This document shows, in pieces, positions 12,699 to 21,126 of a stretch of DNA of 23,151 bases (positions are counted from its first letter, which is position 1; each line of letters starts with the position of its first letter). The position numbers and the translations under genes are program-made. Below the pieces are notes generated by a model. The model was not told the origin of the DNA. It saw nothing but the letters and a program-made list of their open reading frames with translations, and did not search any database. Source of the stretch: an uncultured Bacilli bacterium (lineage in GTDB: Bacteria > Bacillota_I > Bacilli_A > RF39 > UBA660); NCBI GenBank assembly GCA_934101495.1, contig CAKORG010000018.1, forward strand, positions 1 to 23,151, given 5' to 3'.

Positions 12699-14810
12699 AT
12701 GAAGGATAAAATAATTGAAATATTAAAAGAAGAAACAAAAGGCCAAAGTATAAATGATATAAATAAAAACTTACATTTAAAAAGCATGGAAGATATTAAC
12801 ATGCTTGAAGATACATTAAATGAAATGACTACGGAAGGAATACTTCATAAATCAAAAAACCATGAATATATGCTCTTAGAAAATACAAAATCTTTAAAAG
12901 TGGGTAAATTACGTATTAATAAAAGTGGAAATGGTTTCGTAGAATGTAAGCCGGAAGATATTTTTGTACATAGTAATGATTTAAATGGTGCCATAAATGG
13001 GGACTTTGTTGAAGTTGAAATAAAAACAAGATTAAATGACCCTGAACCAGAAGGTTATATAAGAAATATATTAAAAAGAAATTTAAAGAAAGTTGTCGGA
13101 GAAATAGTTAAAGATAAGAAAACTTTAGGTTTTAAGCCTGATGATGAAAAGCTAAATATAGCAGTTAAGTTAACTAAAGAAAGTTTAAAAGGCTGTGTTG
13201 AAGGACACAAAGTAGTTATTGATATTTTAAAAGAAATAGGGAACAGGACATTTTTAGCTAAAGTTGAAAAAATAATTGGACATAAAAATGACCCAGGTGT
13301 TGACATTTTAACAATTGCAGCTAAACATAGTATTGAACCTGAATTTAGTGAAGCTGTTAAAGCAGAACTTAAAAATATCCCAGATGAAGTATGTGAAGCT
13401 GATTTAATTGGTCGTACTGATTTAACAAATGAAACGATATTTACAATAGATGGAGACGATACAAAAGATATAGATGATGCCATTAGTGTAGAGCGTCTTG
13501 GTAAAAATTATAAACTTGGAGTTCATATTGCTGATGTTTCAAACTATGTTAAAGTTGGAACTAATCTTTATGAAAGTGCATTTTCCAGAGGAACGTCAAG
13601 CTATCTAGCAGATACTGTAATACCTATGCTTCCCCATCAACTATCAAATGGTATATGTTCACTTAATCCAGAAGTAGTAAGATTAACTATCAGTTGTGTA
13701 ATGACTATAGATGAAAATGGTAAAGTAATAGATTATGACATATTCCCATCATACATTAAGTCAAGAAAACAAATGACATATAAAAACGTCAATAAAATAT
13801 TAGATGAAAACATTATTCCCGAAGGTTATGAACCTTTTGCAGATACATTAAAAACAATGCATGAACTTGCCATGATTCTTCGAAAAGAAAAAACATCTCG
13901 TGGATACATTGACTTTGGTATTGATGAAGCCAAAATTATTCAAGATGAAAATGGTAAAGCAATTGACGTTGTTAAAAGAGTACAAGGAACTGGTGAAAAA
14001 CTAATTGAAGACTTTATGATAGCTGCCAATGAAACTATAGCAACTCATATCAGCAATATGGATTTACCATTCATATATCGTGTCCATGACTTACCAAATG
14101 CTGAAAAAATCGAAGACTTTACTAATCTAATAAAGCAAATGGGTTATCAAGTACATACAAATTTAAACAAAATAACACCTGTTACCATGCAAAATTTATT
14201 GAATGAATTCCGTGATAAAGATGAATTTGTAATTTTATCCGATATGTTACTTAGAAGTATGAAAAAAGCAATTTATAGCACAAATAATATTGGTCACTTT
14301 GGCTTGGCAAGTAAAAATTATACACATTTTACTAGCCCAATAAGAAGATTTCCAGACTTAACAGTGCACAGATTACTTAGAACATATCTATTTGAAAATA
14401 GAATTGATATGGAAACAATTAATTTTAATGCCAAATATTTAATTGATGTTGCAGAACATTCAAGCGAAACTGAAGTAAATGCTATTGAAGCTGAACGTGA
14501 TGTTTTAGATATGAAGATGGCAGAATACATGATGGACCATATTGGTGAGGAATATGATGGCATCATAAGTGGTGTTACTAACTTTGGTTTATTTGTAGAA
14601 CTTGACAATTTAGTTGAAGGTCTAGTACATATCAGTACTTTAAATGGATACTTTACTTATGTACCTGAAATGTTATCACTAATTAGTTTTGATAAGAAGA
14701 CAAAATATCGTGTAGGTGACAAAGTAAAAGTAGTTGTAACAAATGCAAATAAAGAAGGGGCTATAGTTGATTTTGAACTTGTGAGGGATACAAATGGAAA
14801 TAGTAAATAA
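12699..14810 (+). CDS. rnr: Ribonuclease R
   Basis: A 703-residue 3'-5' exoribonuclease that degrades structured RNA and works with tmRNA-SmpB in decay of stalled messages. Domains in order are an N-terminal winged helix (about 1-60), cold-shock-like OB folds (about 65-215), the RNB catalytic domain and a C-terminal S1 domain (about 620-700, GEEYDGIISGVTNFGLFVEL). The RNB acidic site is intact (TIDGDDTKDIDDA, with D251, D257, D259 and D260). The protein lacks the Lys-rich tail of longer homologues, as in other reduced low-GC bacteria. It overlaps smpB by 17 bases, the usual rnr-smpB pairing. Confidence 0.96.
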   Translation: MKDKIIEILKEETKGQSINDINKNLHLKSMEDINMLEDTLNEMTTEGILHKSKNHEYMLLENTKSLKVGKLRINKSGNGFVECKPEDIFVHSNDLNGAINGDFVEVEIKTRLNDPEPEGYIRNILKRNLKKVVGEIVKDKKTLGFKPDDEKLNIAVKLTKESLKGCVEGHKVVIDILKEIGNRTFLAKVEKIIGHKNDPGVDILTIAAKHSIEPEFSEAVKAELKNIPDEVCEADLIGRTDLTNETIFTIDGDDTKDIDDAISVERLGKNYKLGVHIADVSNYVKVGTNLYESAFSRGTSSYLADTVIPMLPHQLSNGICSLNPEVVRLTISCVMTIDENGKVIDYDIFPSYIKSRKQMTYKNVNKILDENIIPEGYEPFADTLKTMHELAMILRKEKTSRGYIDFGIDEAKIIQDENGKAIDVVKRVQGTGEKLIEDFMIAANETIATHISNMDLPFIYRVHDLPNAEKIEDFTNLIKQMGYQVHTNLNKITPVTMQNLLNEFRDKDEFVILSDMLLRSMKKAIYSTNNIGHFGLASKNYTHFTSPIRRFPDLTVHRLLRTYLFENRIDMETINFNAKYLIDVAEHSSETEVNAIEAERDVLDMKMAEYMMDHIGEEYDGIISGVTNFGLFVELDNLVEGLVHISTLNGYFTYVPEMLSLISFDKKTKYRVGDKVKVVVTNANKEGAIVDFELVRDTNGNSK

Positions 14811-15222
14811 GAAAGCGTACTTTAACTATTTTATTGATAGCGAACTTGAAGCAGGCATAGTTTTAAAAGGAACGGAAATAAAATCAGTTAGAAAAGGTTC
14901 GGTCAATTTAACAGATAGTTATGTAAGAATAAAGAATAACGAAGCATATATCATAAATATGTTTATTGATAAATATGATGAAGGAAATATATTTAATCAT
15001 GAACCAACGCGGGAAAGAAAATTATTGCTTCACAAAAAAGAAATAAAAAGGTTGCTAGAGTTAACTAGTCGTGATGGCTACACATTAGTGCCTGTTAAGC
15101 TTTACATCAAAAATGATAAAGCTAAAATATCTATAGGTATTGCCAAAGGTAAAAAACTATATGATAAAAGAGAAACAATCAAAAAACGGGATTTAGAAAG
15201 AGATAATAGATTAAGGAGGTAG
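14794..15222 (+). CDS. smpB: SsrA-binding protein SmpB
   Basis: 142 residues. SmpB binds tmRNA and mimics the codon-anticodon contact in the A site during ribosome rescue. Signature segments are KKAYFNYFIDSELEAGIVLKG, GTEIKSVRKGSVNLTDSYVRI, HEPTRERKLLLHKKEI and the basic C-terminal tail GKKLYDKRETIKKRDLERD, which enters the mRNA channel. GAGGG is 6 bases ahead of the ATG, inside rnr. The ssrA tmRNA gene is not in this window. Confidence 0.97.
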   Translation: MEIVNKKAYFNYFIDSELEAGIVLKGTEIKSVRKGSVNLTDSYVRIKNNEAYIINMFIDKYDEGNIFNHEPTRERKLLLHKKEIKRLLELTSRDGYTLVPVKLYIKNDKAKISIGIAKGKKLYDKRETIKKRDLERDNRLRR

Positions 15223-15226
15223 TATT

Positions 15227-16249
15227 ATGAAATCTAGAAACTCAAAAATTATAGTATTATTACTTTTAATAGGTTTATTCCTAACTGGCTGTGGAAAAAA
15301 GGAAGAAAGTGACACTAAAAAGCCAAGTAATGATAATCAAAATCAAACAGATATCAAAAAATTAAAAATAGTTGATGAAAACTCCAAAACAAGACCATAT
15401 GCAGTTATGATTAATAACATAAGTGTAGCAAGACCACTTCAAAGTGGACTTCAAGATGCTTATTTAATGTATGAAATAATTGTTGAAGGTGGAATTACTC
15501 GATATATGGCGCTTTTCATGGACCAAAATACCACAAGAATAGGTTCAATCCGTAGTGCAAGACATTATTTTCTAGATTATGCTTTAGAAAATGATGCAAT
15601 TTATGTTCATCATGGTCAAAGTCCTCAAGCTCAAAGAGATTTCAGTGCTTTAGGTGTTGACCGTATTGTTGTTGATAATTCTAAAACTGGATGGAGAGAT
15701 AAATCACTTAATGTTGCAAGTGAACATACATTATTTACAAGTATTGAAAAGTTGAATAATGGACTTGGAAGCAAAAGAACAACTAGAAATAACAATTTAT
15801 TGTTAAATTATAGTGTTGATGAAATAGATATGGCTTCTTTGAGTGGTGCAACTGCTGCCACAAATATAAGTATTCCATATTCAAATAGTTATGTTACAAG
15901 TTATACATATGATGCTGAAAATGGTTACTATTTAAGAAGTGTTAATGGAAAAGCTCACACTGATTATGTAACTAAAAAACAATATCACTTCAAAAATATA
16001 ATTACCTATCAAGTAAAAAACACAACATTAAATGATGGCGAAAACAAAGGTCGTCAAAATATTGAAAATGTTGGCTCAGGAACAGGATATTACATTTCAG
16101 GTGGGTTTAGTGTTCCAATTAAATGGGAAAAACAATCAAGAAAGAGTCAAACAAAATATTATTATATGAATGGTGAAGAACTAAAAGTAAATGATGGAAA
16201 CACATTTATTCAAATACAACCACTAGGTCGAAATCTAACAATAAGTTAA
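15227..16249 (+). CDS. DUF3048 (YerB-like) lipoprotein
   Basis: 340 residues. A lipoprotein signal ends at LTGC with the lipidated Cys at 22, followed by a charged linker. The main domain matches DUF3048: RPYAVMINNISVARPLQSGL, YEIIVEGGITRYMALF, IGSIRSARHYFLDYA and a C-terminal beta region. B. subtilis YerB is a member; the role is unknown, with a cell-envelope function presumed. AGGAGG lies 7 bases ahead of the ATG, 4 bases after smpB, so it is likely on the rnr-smpB transcript. Confidence 0.9.
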   Translation: MKSRNSKIIVLLLLIGLFLTGCGKKEESDTKKPSNDNQNQTDIKKLKIVDENSKTRPYAVMINNISVARPLQSGLQDAYLMYEIIVEGGITRYMALFMDQNTTRIGSIRSARHYFLDYALENDAIYVHHGQSPQAQRDFSALGVDRIVVDNSKTGWRDKSLNVASEHTLFTSIEKLNNGLGSKRTTRNNNLLLNYSVDEIDMASLSGATAATNISIPYSNSYVTSYTYDAENGYYLRSVNGKAHTDYVTKKQYHFKNIITYQVKNTTLNDGENKGRQNIENVGSGTGYYISGGFSVPIKWEKQSRKSQTKYYYMNGEELKVNDGNTFIQIQPLGRNLTIS

Positions 16250-16265
16250 AAAGGGAGAAATGTAA

Positions 16266-16532
16266 ATGGCAAATGTATTAGAATTTTTAAGTAAATATTA
16301 TTTAATATTTGATTTAATATCTTTATTTTTAGTATTTTCATTAATTGGTTACTTTGTATGTCGTAAAAAAGAAAAAGAAAACACTTTTAAAATAAACAAT
16401 GGTCAAAACAACACATATCAAAATATAAATGACATTAAAGACTTACAACCACAAATAAATACTAATATGTCATTGCAAGACTTAGTAAAAGAAAATAAAA
16501 GTGTGAACAATAATAGTTCAAATGGATTATAA
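16266..16532 (+). CDS. Small single-pass membrane protein, unknown
   Basis: 88 residues with one membrane helix (about 11-33, YYLIFDLISLFLVFSLIGYFV), a stop-transfer cluster RKKEKE and a polar Asn/Gln-rich tail predicted in the cytoplasm. No family recognised. GGGAG lies ahead of the ATG, 17 bases after the YerB-like gene, and a terminator follows, making it the last gene of that transcript. Confidence 0.7.
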   Translation: MANVLEFLSKYYLIFDLISLFLVFSLIGYFVCRKKEKENTFKINNGQNNTYQNINDIKDLQPQINTNMSLQDLVKENKSVNNNSSNGL

Positions 16533-16558
16533 AAAAAATGGGGCTTACCCCTTTTTAT
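16533..16558 (+). terminator. Intrinsic terminator before cdaA
   Basis: GGGG/CCCC core (16540-16543 with 16548-16551), loop CTTA, flanked by A8 on the left and TTTTT on the right, with one T-T mismatch between. Just after it, TATAAT at 16575-16580 may be the cdaA -10; no clear -35. Confidence 0.75.
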
Positions 16559-16611
16559 TTTGTCAAAAATTTGTTATAATAAATTCGCAGTATATTAAGG
16601 ATGGTGTTTAA

Positions 16612-17424
16612 ATGAATTTATCAGCAATTTGGGAAACGTTTACAAAATTATTAGATATCTGTTTAGTATGGATAGCTTTCTATTATATATTAAAAAATGT
16701 TAAAAATAATATTAAAATGGTTTTAATAGTTAAAGGCGTAATCATAATATTAGCAGTTAAGTTATTAAGTGATTGGTTAAACCTTTATACAGTTGGTGTA
16801 ATCCTTGAGTACGCAATACAATGGGGACCACTTGCAATTATAGTTATATTCCAACCAGAAATAAGAAGTGTACTTGAGTCTTTAGGTCGTACACAACTTT
16901 TAGGTCGTCATAAAGTTTTAACAGTAGATGAACGAGAAAAAGTAGTTTATGAAATAATGCGTTCTGTAGAATATTTAAGAAAAAACAGAATTGGGGCTTT
17001 AATAGTAATTGAAAGAGAAATATCATTGGAAGAATATATTAAAAATGCCACAAAAGTGTATGCCGATATTTCTGACTCATTACTTGAAACAATATTCTTT
17101 CCAAATTCACCACTTCATGATGGTGGTGTCATAATCCAAGGGGACAGAATTACATGTGCTGGAGCAGTTTTCAGAACTAGTATGAACCCAAATGTATCAA
17201 AAAGACTCGGAACAAGACACAGAGCTGCCTTAGGTATAGCTGAAGAAAGTGATGCAATAGCACTAGTAGTAAGTGAAGAAACAGGAAGATTATCAATCGC
17301 TGTGGATAGTAACCTACATTACAATCTTGCTCCAGATGAATTTAGAATGATGTTAATTGACGAATTAAAACCAAAAATGGAAGTCTTCTTCGAAGCAGAT
17401 GAAAGTGAAGGTGACGACGAATGA
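16612..17424 (+). CDS. cdaA: Diadenylate cyclase CdaA
   Basis: A 270-residue membrane enzyme that joins two ATP into cyclic di-AMP, the messenger controlling potassium and osmotic balance. Three N-terminal membrane helices (about 10-85) lead to the DAC domain. The signature D170-G-G (LHDGGVII) and R202-H-R (TRHRAALG) motifs are intact, as is the GALIVIERE segment. Its length is typical. It overlaps cdaR by 4 bases (ATGA), the standard cdaA-cdaR coupling. A short acidic tail (ADESEGDDE) ends the protein. Confidence 0.97.
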   Translation: MNLSAIWETFTKLLDICLVWIAFYYILKNVKNNIKMVLIVKGVIIILAVKLLSDWLNLYTVGVILEYAIQWGPLAIIVIFQPEIRSVLESLGRTQLLGRHKVLTVDEREKVVYEIMRSVEYLRKNRIGALIVIEREISLEEYIKNATKVYADISDSLLETIFFPNSPLHDGGVIIQGDRITCAGAVFRTSMNPNVSKRLGTRHRAALGIAEESDAIALVVSEETGRLSIAVDSNLHYNLAPDEFRMMLIDELKPKMEVFFEADESEGDDE

Positions 17425-18770
17425 TAACAAGATTTTTTAAAAAATTATATGCCTTTATAGATAAGTACATCGTAGTGCCTATAAGTAGATTTATATATTA
17501 TTTATCAAAGAAATTTAAAAAGAACCAAGGAAAGTTAGACAAGTTATTAAATAGACCAAACTTTTTAGTATATTTATCTCTTGTTCTAGCAGTTGGCATG
17601 TTTTTACTGATTGACTCAAAAGTTATCAACTTAGTTAAAACAGAAGCTGAAGAAATACCAAATATCCCTGTAGTAGTTAAATATAATGAAGAAGCCTATG
17701 TAATCGAAGGAGTACCTGAAACTGTAGATATAACTTTAACAGGTAGAAAAAGTGATATATATTTAGCTAAACAACTCGGAGAATATGAAGTAGTACTGGA
17801 TTTATCAGAATATAAACCAAGTGAAAATCCATATAAAGTATATTTTTCATATTCAAAACCAATTAAATCATTAACATATAAACTTGACCCATCATACGTT
17901 CAAGTAATGATTAAGAACAAAGAAAGTCAAGTTAAATCAATATCATACGATCTACTTAACATTAATGCGTTAGATAGCAAATTAAGTGTTAAATCAGTTA
18001 CTTTAAGTAAATCAGAAGTAGTAGTTAAAGGTGGTAGTGATGCTTTAAAAGAAATTGCTTCTGTAAAAGCTTTGATAGATTTAGCAAAACAAAACTTTAG
18101 TGAAGCGGGAACATACGATATAGATAATGTTGAACTAGTAGCTTATGACTCAAAAGGTAATAAATTAACAAATATTGAAATTGTACCAAGCACAATAAGT
18201 GCTACTGTAGTACTAGATAGTTACTCACAAAGTGTACCAATCTCTATTGAAACAACTGGGGAACTTATCGCCGGAAAAGCAATCGCAGCTATTACCATAA
18301 ATGGCAGCACAGCATCAACAATCACAATTTATGGTGAACAATCAGAAATTGAAAAGATTACAAGTGTACCAGTAACAATTAACATTGATGGCCTTGGAAA
18401 AGATGGTTATAAAGAATATAATGCTACAATAAACAAACCTAATGGTGTTAGAAAAATGAGCATGGAAAAAGTAAAAATCAAAGTACAATTTGGTGAAGAA
18501 GAACAAAAAACAATTGAAATTGGTGGTAATATAAAACCAAGAAACCTAAGTGAAGGCTTAAATGTTAACCTAATTGATAACAAAGATATAACAGTACAAG
18601 TAAAAGGTGTAGCATCCGTAATAGATAAACTTGACTTAAATCAAATAGATGCATATGTTGATTTAACAGGTCTAGGTGTTGGTGAACATGAAGTAGAAAT
18701 CAAGATAGATAACAACAATCCACTTGTAAGTTATGTAGTATCAAGTAAGTTAAAGATTAAAATATCATAA
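17421..18770 (+). CDS. cdaR: CdaA regulator CdaR (YbbR repeats)
   Basis: 449 residues. A cytoplasmic, basic N-terminus (about 1-48), one membrane helix (about 49-66, FLVYLSLVLAVGMFLLID) and an extracellular part of about four YbbR-type beta repeats. Repeat marks include IPNIPVVVKYNEEAYVIEGVPETVDITLTGRK, SVKSVTLSKSEVVVKGG and the later IEIGGNIKPRNLSEG...VTVQVKGVA-type units. CdaR binds CdaA at the membrane and modulates cyclic di-AMP synthesis. glmM, the usual third gene, is absent here: a terminator follows. Confidence 0.92.
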   Translation: MITRFFKKLYAFIDKYIVVPISRFIYYLSKKFKKNQGKLDKLLNRPNFLVYLSLVLAVGMFLLIDSKVINLVKTEAEEIPNIPVVVKYNEEAYVIEGVPETVDITLTGRKSDIYLAKQLGEYEVVLDLSEYKPSENPYKVYFSYSKPIKSLTYKLDPSYVQVMIKNKESQVKSISYDLLNINALDSKLSVKSVTLSKSEVVVKGGSDALKEIASVKALIDLAKQNFSEAGTYDIDNVELVAYDSKGNKLTNIEIVPSTISATVVLDSYSQSVPISIETTGELIAGKAIAAITINGSTASTITIYGEQSEIEKITSVPVTINIDGLGKDGYKEYNATINKPNGVRKMSMEKVKIKVQFGEEEQKTIEIGGNIKPRNLSEGLNVNLIDNKDITVQVKGVASVIDKLDLNQIDAYVDLTGLGVGEHEVEIKIDNNNPLVSYVVSSKLKIKIS

Positions 18771-18774
18771 AAAA

Positions 18775-18823
18775 ACTACACAAAGTGTAGTAAAGAAGTA
18801 GTGTTAAATTCACTACTTTTTTT
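18775..18823 (+). terminator. Tandem hairpins and terminator between convergent genes
   Basis: First stem ACTACAC/GTGTAGT (18775-18781 with 18785-18791); second AAGTAGTG/CACTACTT (18796-18803 with 18811-18818) followed by TTTTT. The second stem is flanked by A-rich sequence on its left, so it could also end the minus-strand DUF378 transcript, whose stop is at 18822. Confidence 0.8.
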
Positions 18824-19016
18824 AGTCTTCTCTTACAAAGAATAAACCAATGTTGATAAGTCCGCATATACCAACAATTACATAAATAGCTTTTTCTAAA
18901 ATATTTACATTAGCAAATAACTTAGCAACAATATTTACATCAAAAAGTCCGTAAATACCCCAGACAACTGCCCCTATAATAGTAAATACTAAAGCTATTT
19001 TTTGTAGTATCATCAT
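18822..19016 (-). CDS. DUF378 family membrane protein
   Basis: 64 residues with two membrane helices, the YuzA/DUF378 pattern: KIALVFTIIGAVVWGIYGLFDVNIVAKLF, then IYVIVGICGLINIGLFF. Function unknown. The only minus-strand gene in the window. Two adjacent ATGs (19016 and 19013) are possible; an AAGGGATG-like site upstream (about 19025-19033) serves either. Confidence 0.85.
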   Translation of the reverse strand: MMILQKIALVFTIIGAVVWGIYGLFDVNIVAKLFANVNILEKAIYVIVGICGLINIGLFFVRED

Positions 19017-19119
19017 AATTTCACATCCCTTTAATTATATTTTTAACCATAAATTAAATAATATACATACATATTTTAAAATAGAAAAAATATATTTAAT
19101 TAGAAAAGGGGATTTGGTA

Positions 19120-20232
19120 ATGAAAAAGTATTTAATACTAATGATAGTTTGCATGCTTACTTTAACTGGGTGTGGAAGTTACAAACTAGAAGATGCCGTA
19201 AATGATTTTACAAAAAGTGTTGAAAGTAGTAAATCATATAAAATAAACGGTACGATGGAAATAAGTAGTGGAGAAGAAATATTTACCTATAACATTGATA
19301 CATACTTTTTAAAAGATGATTTTTATAAAGTAATTTTAGTAAATCAAACTAATAATCACGAACAGGTAATACTTAAAAATAAGGAAGGATTATATGTTGT
19401 AACACCAAGCTTAAACAAAAGTTTTAAATTCGACAGTGTATGGCCAGAAAACTCATCACAAGCTTATCTTTTACAAAATTTACTAACAGATATTAAAAAT
19501 GATAGTGAAAAAACATTAGAAAAACTTGAAAATGGCTATATTATAAAGTGTAAAGTAAATTATCCTAATAATGATGAGCTAACTTATCAAAAGATATATT
19601 TTGACAAGAATATGAATATTGAAAAAGTAGAAGTATATTCCGCGGATGATATAATAAAGATAAAAGTAACATTTAAAAGTGTTAATCTAAAGGCAAAATT
19701 AAAAGAAGATGACTTTGCTTTAGAAGATTTAATTGATGTTACTAAAGATGAAAATAAAACAACTAATAATAAAGATACAAATAAAAATGAAAATACAGAA
19801 AATAAGAATGGTACGTGCTCAGGAACAAATTGTAAAGATAATAAAACATGTGAAGGAAAGACTTGTGATAAGACAACGGGAACATTAGATAGTATCATTT
19901 ATCCACTTTATATACCTACGAACACCCATTTAAAAAGTTCTGAAACAATTGATACTGCGGCAGGAAGTAGAGTAATTCTAACATTTGCAGGTGAAAAAAA
20001 CTTTGTGATTGTTGAAGAAACAGCATCAAAGGCAAGTGACTTTGAAGTAATTCCAGTATTTGGTGACCCACTAATGCTTGATAAAACCATCGGAGCATTA
20101 AGTTCAAATTCTATTAGTTGGAATAGTGAAAACATAAGTTACTATCTAGTAAGTAGTGATTTATCATCAAACGAAATGGTAAGTGTAGCAAAATCACTTG
20201 GTAATTCCAAAACAGTATTATCAACAAAATAA
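19120..20232 (+). CDS. LolA-like lipoprotein with a cysteine-repeat linker
   Basis: 370 residues from ATG 19120, which follows AAAAGGGG; the upstream in-frame TTG is less likely. Lipobox LTGC puts the lipidated Cys at 18. Residues about 25-205 resemble LolA/LppX-like beta half-barrel lipoproteins of Firmicutes (SSKSYKINGTMEISSGEE, then a YFLKDDFYKVIL strand pattern). A low-complexity Lys/Asn/Thr linker follows (about 208-255) with two copies of T-C-x-G-x2-C (C233, C238, C244, C249). The C-terminal domain (about 260-370, YPLYIPTNTHLKSSET) resembles DUF4367-type modules. Role not known; it may be in lipid or envelope handling. It stands alone, with a terminator after it. Confidence 0.75.
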   Translation: MKKYLILMIVCMLTLTGCGSYKLEDAVNDFTKSVESSKSYKINGTMEISSGEEIFTYNIDTYFLKDDFYKVILVNQTNNHEQVILKNKEGLYVVTPSLNKSFKFDSVWPENSSQAYLLQNLLTDIKNDSEKTLEKLENGYIIKCKVNYPNNDELTYQKIYFDKNMNIEKVEVYSADDIIKIKVTFKSVNLKAKLKEDDFALEDLIDVTKDENKTTNNKDTNKNENTENKNGTCSGTNCKDNKTCEGKTCDKTTGTLDSIIYPLYIPTNTHLKSSETIDTAAGSRVILTFAGEKNFVIVEETASKASDFEVIPVFGDPLMLDKTIGALSSNSISWNSENISYYLVSSDLSSNEMVSVAKSLGNSKTVLSTK

Positions 20233-20236
20233 TTAA

Positions 20237-20261
20237 AGCAATGCCACGTGCATTGTTTTTT
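20237..20261 (+). terminator. Intrinsic terminator after the LolA-like gene
   Basis: CAATGC/GCATTG stem (20239-20244 with 20250-20255), loop CACGT, followed by six Ts. The CACGTG at its tip is part of the loop and is not a parS site. The rest of the gap to 20502 contains an orphan GAAGGGGTG without a usable frame, and the promoter listed next. Confidence 0.8.
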
Positions 20262-20453
20262 GTATGCATAAAAATTCTAAAGCAGAACACTTTATTGATT
20301 GTTACTTGATTTATAAAAAAAGTTTATATTAAAATAACAATTATAGAAGGGGTGTAATAATTACTTAAAAAGATGATAATTCTATATTAAGCACATAAAT
20401 TTTTAATTATCAACATTATTAAATAATATAATAAGAAAAATTTCTTGTAAAAC

Positions 20454-20482
20454 TTGCAAAATGTCTATGATTTAGGTATAAT
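20454..20482 (+). promoter_or_regulatory. Promoter of the gene at 20503
   Basis: TTGCAA (20454-20459), 17-base spacer, TATAAT (20477-20482). Transcription would start about 10 bases before the GGAGG ribosome site, giving a very short leader. Confidence 0.7.
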
Positions 20483-20502
20483 AATCACATGGAGGAAAAG
20501 TT

Positions 20503-21066
20503 ATGGCAAAAGCAAAGAAACAAGAAAAATTAAATGACAAAGTAAAAACAAAGAATATTAAAAAGGTAGATATTGACAAATACACAAGTGAAGAATCAAA
20601 AGAAGTTAAAAGATTTATTATAATCCTTTTAAGTATCATAGTTTTAGTACTTGCGGTTTATGGTATTACAAGACTTGTTAACAAAGATAAAGATAATAAT
20701 GATGATAGAACTGTAACCGCAGGTTCAATTGACTACGATAAAGTTAGTGTTGGAACATTATTTAATCGTGCAGATAGTGAATACTATGTTATAGTTTATG
20801 ATGGTGAAGCGCCAAATGCAATTTATTATTCGGCTTTAATGAATAAATATATGGACAAAGAAAAATCTAATAAAGTATATTTTTGTGATTTATCAAATGA
20901 ATTAAATAAAAAATATTATGTTGGTGAAGACAAGGATAGCAATCCAAATGCTACAACATCAAGTGAACTTGCTTTTAAAAATTTAACGTTAATAAAGATA
21001 AAAAATGGTAAAATTGTCAAATATTTAGAAACACTTGACACAATTAAGACTGAATTAGGAATTTAG
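20503..21066 (+). CDS. Membrane-anchored protein, possible thioredoxin-like fold, unknown
   Basis: 187 residues. A Lys-rich cytoplasmic N-terminus (1-36), one membrane helix (about 37-58, FIIILLSIIVLVLAVYGI) and an external domain. The pattern YYVIVYDGEAPNAIYYSALMNKY followed by KVYFCDLSNELNKKYYV and a terminal ALTLIKIKNGKIVKYL-like strand pair looks like a thioredoxin fold. The C-x2-C active site is replaced (YDGEAPNA), so redox activity is not expected. GGAGG lies 8 bases ahead of the ATG. It has its own promoter and terminator. The family is not recognised. Confidence 0.75.
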   Translation: MAKAKKQEKLNDKVKTKNIKKVDIDKYTSEESKEVKRFIIILLSIIVLVLAVYGITRLVNKDKDNNDDRTVTAGSIDYDKVSVGTLFNRADSEYYVIVYDGEAPNAIYYSALMNKYMDKEKSNKVYFCDLSNELNKKYYVGEDKDSNPNATTSSELAFKNLTLIKIKNGKIVKYLETLDTIKTELGI

Positions 21067-21091
21067 AAAAGTTTTTAACTTTTCTTTTTTT
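21066..21091 (+). terminator. Intrinsic terminator
   Basis: GAAAAGTT/AACTTTTC (21066-21073 with 21077-21084), loop TTT, followed by a run of eight Ts. The left arm begins at the last base of the upstream stop codon. Confidence 0.8.
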
Positions 21092-21126
21092 TAATTTAAT
21101 GCTACAATAACTATAGGTGAAATAGA

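Noticed and set aside
19905..19915. TTATCCACT as a DnaA box hinting at the origin
   Set aside because: A single imperfect copy within a coding region; no cluster of DnaA boxes or dnaA gene is present.
20239..20255. CACGTG core that could be a parS site
   Set aside because: The flanks do not match the parS consensus (TGTTTCACGTGAAACA) and the motif is the loop of a clear intrinsic terminator. No full parS site was seen elsewhere in the window.
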